Shown here: one piece after another, positions 60,652 to 64,000 of the stretch
How positions within the stretch are numbered: the stretch's first letter is position 1
Layout of the letters: each line of letters starts with the position of its first letter
Source of the DNA: Sweltsa coloradensis
Taxonomy: Eukaryota > Arthropoda > Insecta > Plecoptera > Chloroperlidae
Length of the DNA: 64,000 nucleotides
NCBI GenBank assembly: GCA_024449915.1
Contig: JAMZAV010000064.1
Location: forward strand, 62,001 to 126,000
Reading direction: 5' to 3'
Position numbers and translations under genes: made by a program
Notes under the pieces: model-generated
The model's input: the letters and a program-made list of their open reading frames with translations, nothing else
Databases searched by the model: none
Told to the model about the DNA's origin: nothing

Positions 60652-60772
60652 TTAGTCTACCCTTTCAGTCATATAACTGATTTCCAGTGGACAGTAAATC
60701 AAAGCGACCAAGCCATGTAGGCCCGACGCAATCGACGAGTGAGCGATAACCAACCAAAGATCAATTTAACGA
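60652..60772 (-). mobile_element. 5'-truncated copy of the SINE at 22927-23362
   Basis: On the minus strand it matches 23195-23331: GATCTTTGGTTGGTTATCGC, TCACTCGTCGATTGC, GCTTGGTCGCTTTGATTTA, hairpin TCAGTTATATGACTGA (60680-60665) and GGGTAGAC. The tail follows toward lower coordinates and abuts the LINE tail ending at about 60625. Confidence 0.85.
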
Positions 60773-62847
60773 TATAATTCATGAAGCTATAGCTACAGTG
60801 AATGGATTCATGCTTTGAATTGAAGAATACATAAAACATTTTAGAAAGTGCACGAAGAATTATGTTTTGAACTATATTCATCAATATTCAATATTTTAAT
60901 GTATTGCGTCGCATTGTACTGACAGAAAAACTTAATGCGTTGCTTTAAAAGACACTCCATTTGACACCCAGTGTAAGCAGTTAAGTGAGGTGTAGAAAAT
61001 AACTTATCTTTAAAGTTTATTTTATTTTTCTTCATTACGAATCGTATTGGAAATGAAAGGCTTTGATGATCTTACTGACAAGCGTAGCTTACTCGATAAT
61101 GATTCATTTATGAGGGATCAATGCATTACCTTCGGAGCTAATCGTTCCACTGTTGCATTAATCTGATTGTTTCGCTGCACATTCATTCCAAACCATAAAA
61201 TTGATTGAGTAAAATTGCGTAGACCGAGACATGTGAAAAGTCCTTGCCTGAACCTTGGTTAGGATATAACCAGGTCCGTACATCGTATACGAAGTTACTC
61301 AACTACACCTCAGATTTGAGTGTGTACTTTAAAACCAAATAAACCAAATGAGAATAATAATAATTGTGAGGGCTTCACATCTCATAGCACAAATATAATA
61401 TTCTGGAGCAATGCTATTTGTTTTTAAGGCCGAAAGGGAGCGACAGAGAGAAACCACGGTAAAGTTTATCTTTTACGATTTCTTTGATGATTTTTGTGTG
61501 TTGTGGTAGAAAACCTGTTGTAAGAAGGCTTCTCTCTGCCTTAAAAACATTGCTTATGAAATGTTATTAGTGATGAAAATAGTACAAGTAAGATTATGCA
61601 AGTCTCATATCCCCGAGCTCTCGTTATGAAGTTCACCCAGAATAAAACCTTAAGTGAAAAAGTTTTTCGTGCGAGGCCGAGGCGTTACTAACTAATTAGC
61701 CAATCGCACATCTAGTGTAGGCTTTTAACAAACTTCGCCGTGTTAGAACAAGATACTTTCTACCTTGCTTCGCAAGCTAGAGATACACAGCCGGAGTATT
61801 CTGGGTTGTAGGGATTTTCTTCTTACATCAGGATAACAATTACGAAGATATTATGTTTGTAAATGTTTTAATACGTTACACTTTAATGCGCTGGGGGAAC
61901 ACTACCTATGCATAGGTTCAAAAATGTAAATTAAGAGTAAAGTGACTGTGTTATTTATCCACACTTAAACCCATTTCACAGTATTTGACTACTAACTTTA
62001 TTAAGCTAACAGCTTATGCATGAAGATCGTTGTGAGAACTATTGCGATGATTTAGTTGTTTTAACTCTACATTTAATCTTAGTTATTGAGCCTGACCTAT
62101 GTTATTTGCATATATTTATGAATTAAATTTCTATTTGCACAGTGTATAGAACCACTAAATTAAACATATGAAATATACAACAAAATTGGTCTGATATTTG
62201 AACAAACTATAAAGGTAACTTTTCATGGGAAACATGAACAGCTTCACAGTCAGGTGTATTTTACGAATACTTGCTGCCAAAAATATATGAGTTTCTCCTG
62301 GTACTAACTTTATAAGCCTAGCAATTATTATCGGGCCAGTTGTTAGAACAAATAAGGCAACAATTTTCACTACGAGATTGGATTCATCTTAAAAACGTGT
62401 TGGTAGAAATCTGTATTCCACGAAATTTGTAATCTAAGTAAAAACTAGCAACACTGATGTTTTGTAAGATTCGAACCCCCTATCAATTCATAAAAAGTAT
62501 GCAATTTACTTGAATTTTACTTCACTGCCAGAGTTTTATTTCGTTTTTTTTTTAAACAGTACGTCTAGCTATTGATATCGAAATACCAGTGGGGGTAGTG
62601 ATATAACATTTTGACAAACCAGACCAAACGGAATCCTGTGTTAAACGCACATTAATTTCAAGTTTTGAATACGCCCTTCTTGAAACCTGGCGAGCACAAA
62701 ATGGAGATGAATAAATTATCTTTGAGAAACATCATCTGCCTCAGGCAACCGTATCTAATGTAAACCTTATCTAGTTCTCATAGCTACAGAATTACCATTC
62801 GCATTACGCAAAATTGATGTGTGATTAGAATACTCGACGTCGTTCAC
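60773..62847. other. no gene recognised; one interrupted hairpin
   Basis: TGTTTTTAAGGC (61419-61430) and AGAGAGAA (61445-61452), read together, are the reverse complement of 61530-61549, but the left arm is interrupted by 14 bp. A B-box-like GGGGGTTCGAATC is on the minus strand at about 62469-62481. No gene. Confidence 0.45.
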
Positions 62848-62870
62848 GGCGAGATAGAGAGCGAGAGAGA

Positions 62871-62920
<50 letters not shown>
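62848..62920. repeat. (GA)n microsatellite
   Basis: About 70 bp of GA repeats, imperfect at the left and pure from about 62875. Confidence 0.95.
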
Positions 62921-64000
62921 CGTCTTACCAACATTATACCTTATTTCCATAGATTGCACAAACAAGTAAGGAAACAAGTCATTCTGTTGCTTCTCCCATA
63001 TCAATTTCGTTCAACGGGTTTTCTTCTTAAGTACACAAGATGAAATATTCTGTGCTAAGATGAGATTTTTAACACATGTTTTCTCTTATTTATTTTTACC
63101 TCAAATATGTTAAGTTGCATTGTTGTGTTCACAATACGCGGCCTCTCTCCATTTCACTGTCCTTTTCGAAAATATTTCCACTTTTTGAAACTCATTACAA
63201 ACCGTATCCTTGTTGAACTTTTCAGCATATTACCATATTTGTATCTCTACGATTCATTTATTTGATTCACATTATAATTTTTTTGTTTGCGCTTTTATTT
63301 TAATTCCATTCGTCAGTAATTCCGTCGCCCCTAGAAATATATTCAACCAAAATCTCGATAATAAAATTACTTTCAAAATACATTCACAACACAGGCACAA
63401 CTAAAAATGTTGGTACTTGGATAAAACAAATAAATAAACGAAATTTGATATATGCAATACAATTGAATAACAGTTAAATTTAGTTCTCATTATTCAGTTT
63501 GATATAGTCGGGATTTTTGTGTTGCACTATGCATAAGTCATTATTCAACATTAAGATAGACAATTGACTTTTAACTAATACTTAAAGTTGTTTAATATGT
63601 TTGTTATAAATATGTGTGATAATTAAACGTATATTAGTTTTAGTTTATGGAATATTCCCGTGGTACAGTTTGGTAAAATGTTGAAAAATTTGCGTATGTA
63701 CCTCAACGAGGAATGTAACCACCATGTTTGTGTATTCCTAGATTTGGTCCTTGAAAATATAAAGCATTATCGATATTACCTGTAGTAATGAGACTTAATA
63801 TTATATTATACTTCCTTACTTTTCATTTACGTTTTCTACCACTCGCTATCTTCATTTCCTCTTTCAAGTACTTTCTCTTGTGTCACTATCTATCCTTCAC
63901 TCCATATATTTACTTTAGAATAGTTCCAGTCTCGAAATAAAACTTGTGACACGAATTCTCACGTAATTGGATCCTCCATCCGGCTCTGAACTCGGATACG
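62921..64000. other. no gene recognised
   Basis: AT-rich sequence to the window end. Upstream dpr exons (Ig1) are expected beyond it. Confidence 0.45.

Noticed and set aside
61419..61549. MITE with an 8-bp target duplication
   Set aside because: Flanks ATGCTATT and TTGCTTAT do not align as a clean duplication.
1..64000. CRISPR array, bacterial operon or integrated bacterial DNA
   Set aside because: No spaced short repeats of CRISPR type and no long dense coding; the window is eukaryotic intronic DNA.

Overview
The window looks like a piece of a large, repeat-rich insect (arthropod) genome. It is AT-rich, has no operon-like gene packing, and almost no long open reading frames. Two short GC-richer segments on the minus strand, at 54825-54720 and 15748-15580, encode the two halves of one immunoglobulin domain that closely resembles the second Ig domain of Dpr (defective proboscis extension response) neuronal cell-surface proteins. 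Both have good splice signals, matching phases and the expected order, so most of the window appears to be a single intron of about 39 kb (54719-15749) of a minus-strand dpr-family gene. The first Ig domain and signal peptide would lie beyond 64000. The C-terminal exon would lie below 15580, but I could not identify it. The insect order cannot be decided from the sequence.

The rest is intronic or downstream non-coding DNA filled with mobile elements in several states of decay. Elements with visible boundaries are: a foldback triplet at 1-722; a hAT-type element at 11329-11798 (8-bp target-site duplication, TSD, with one mismatch); a Mutator-like element at 17484-17921 (9-10-bp TSD); a TTAA-flanked element at 21059-21701; a TIR element at 24761-25287; a Mutator-like element at 29525-29862 (10-bp TSD); a 735-bp element at 30186-30920 sitting inside a 150-bp tandem repeat; a MITE family at 34743-35079, 38409-38910 and 39084; a 3.9-kb long-TIR element at 39269-43199; and a hAT-type element at 47796-48350 (perfect 8-bp TSD). 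Retroelements include a full-length tRNA-headed SINE at 22927-23362, an opposite-strand copy of its 3' half at 60652-60772, a frameshifted non-LTR reverse transcriptase C-terminus at 59930-60625, and several tRNA-like SINE heads.

The most interesting item is the 3.9-kb element at 39269-43199. It has inverted repeats of about 525-540 bp, a probable 3-bp TAT duplication, and a decayed minus-strand coding region with several blocks of an uncharacterised invertebrate protein family that ends in a tesmin/CXC-like cysteine cluster. It sits inside an older dispersed repeat whose uninterrupted paralogue is at about 1470-1650. A second puzzle is the motif GGTGGAGGTGCCGGGT, found five times on both strands in otherwise different sequence.

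Simple and satellite repeats include about 28 units of ATTCT, a (TAA)n tract close to the Ig exon acceptor, a (GA)n tract, 40-bp, 43-bp and 51-bp tandem arrays, and G/C homopolymers. No rRNA, CRISPR, bacterial-type operon or intact protein-coding gene other than the Dpr exons was seen. All boundaries were read by eye without alignment software.
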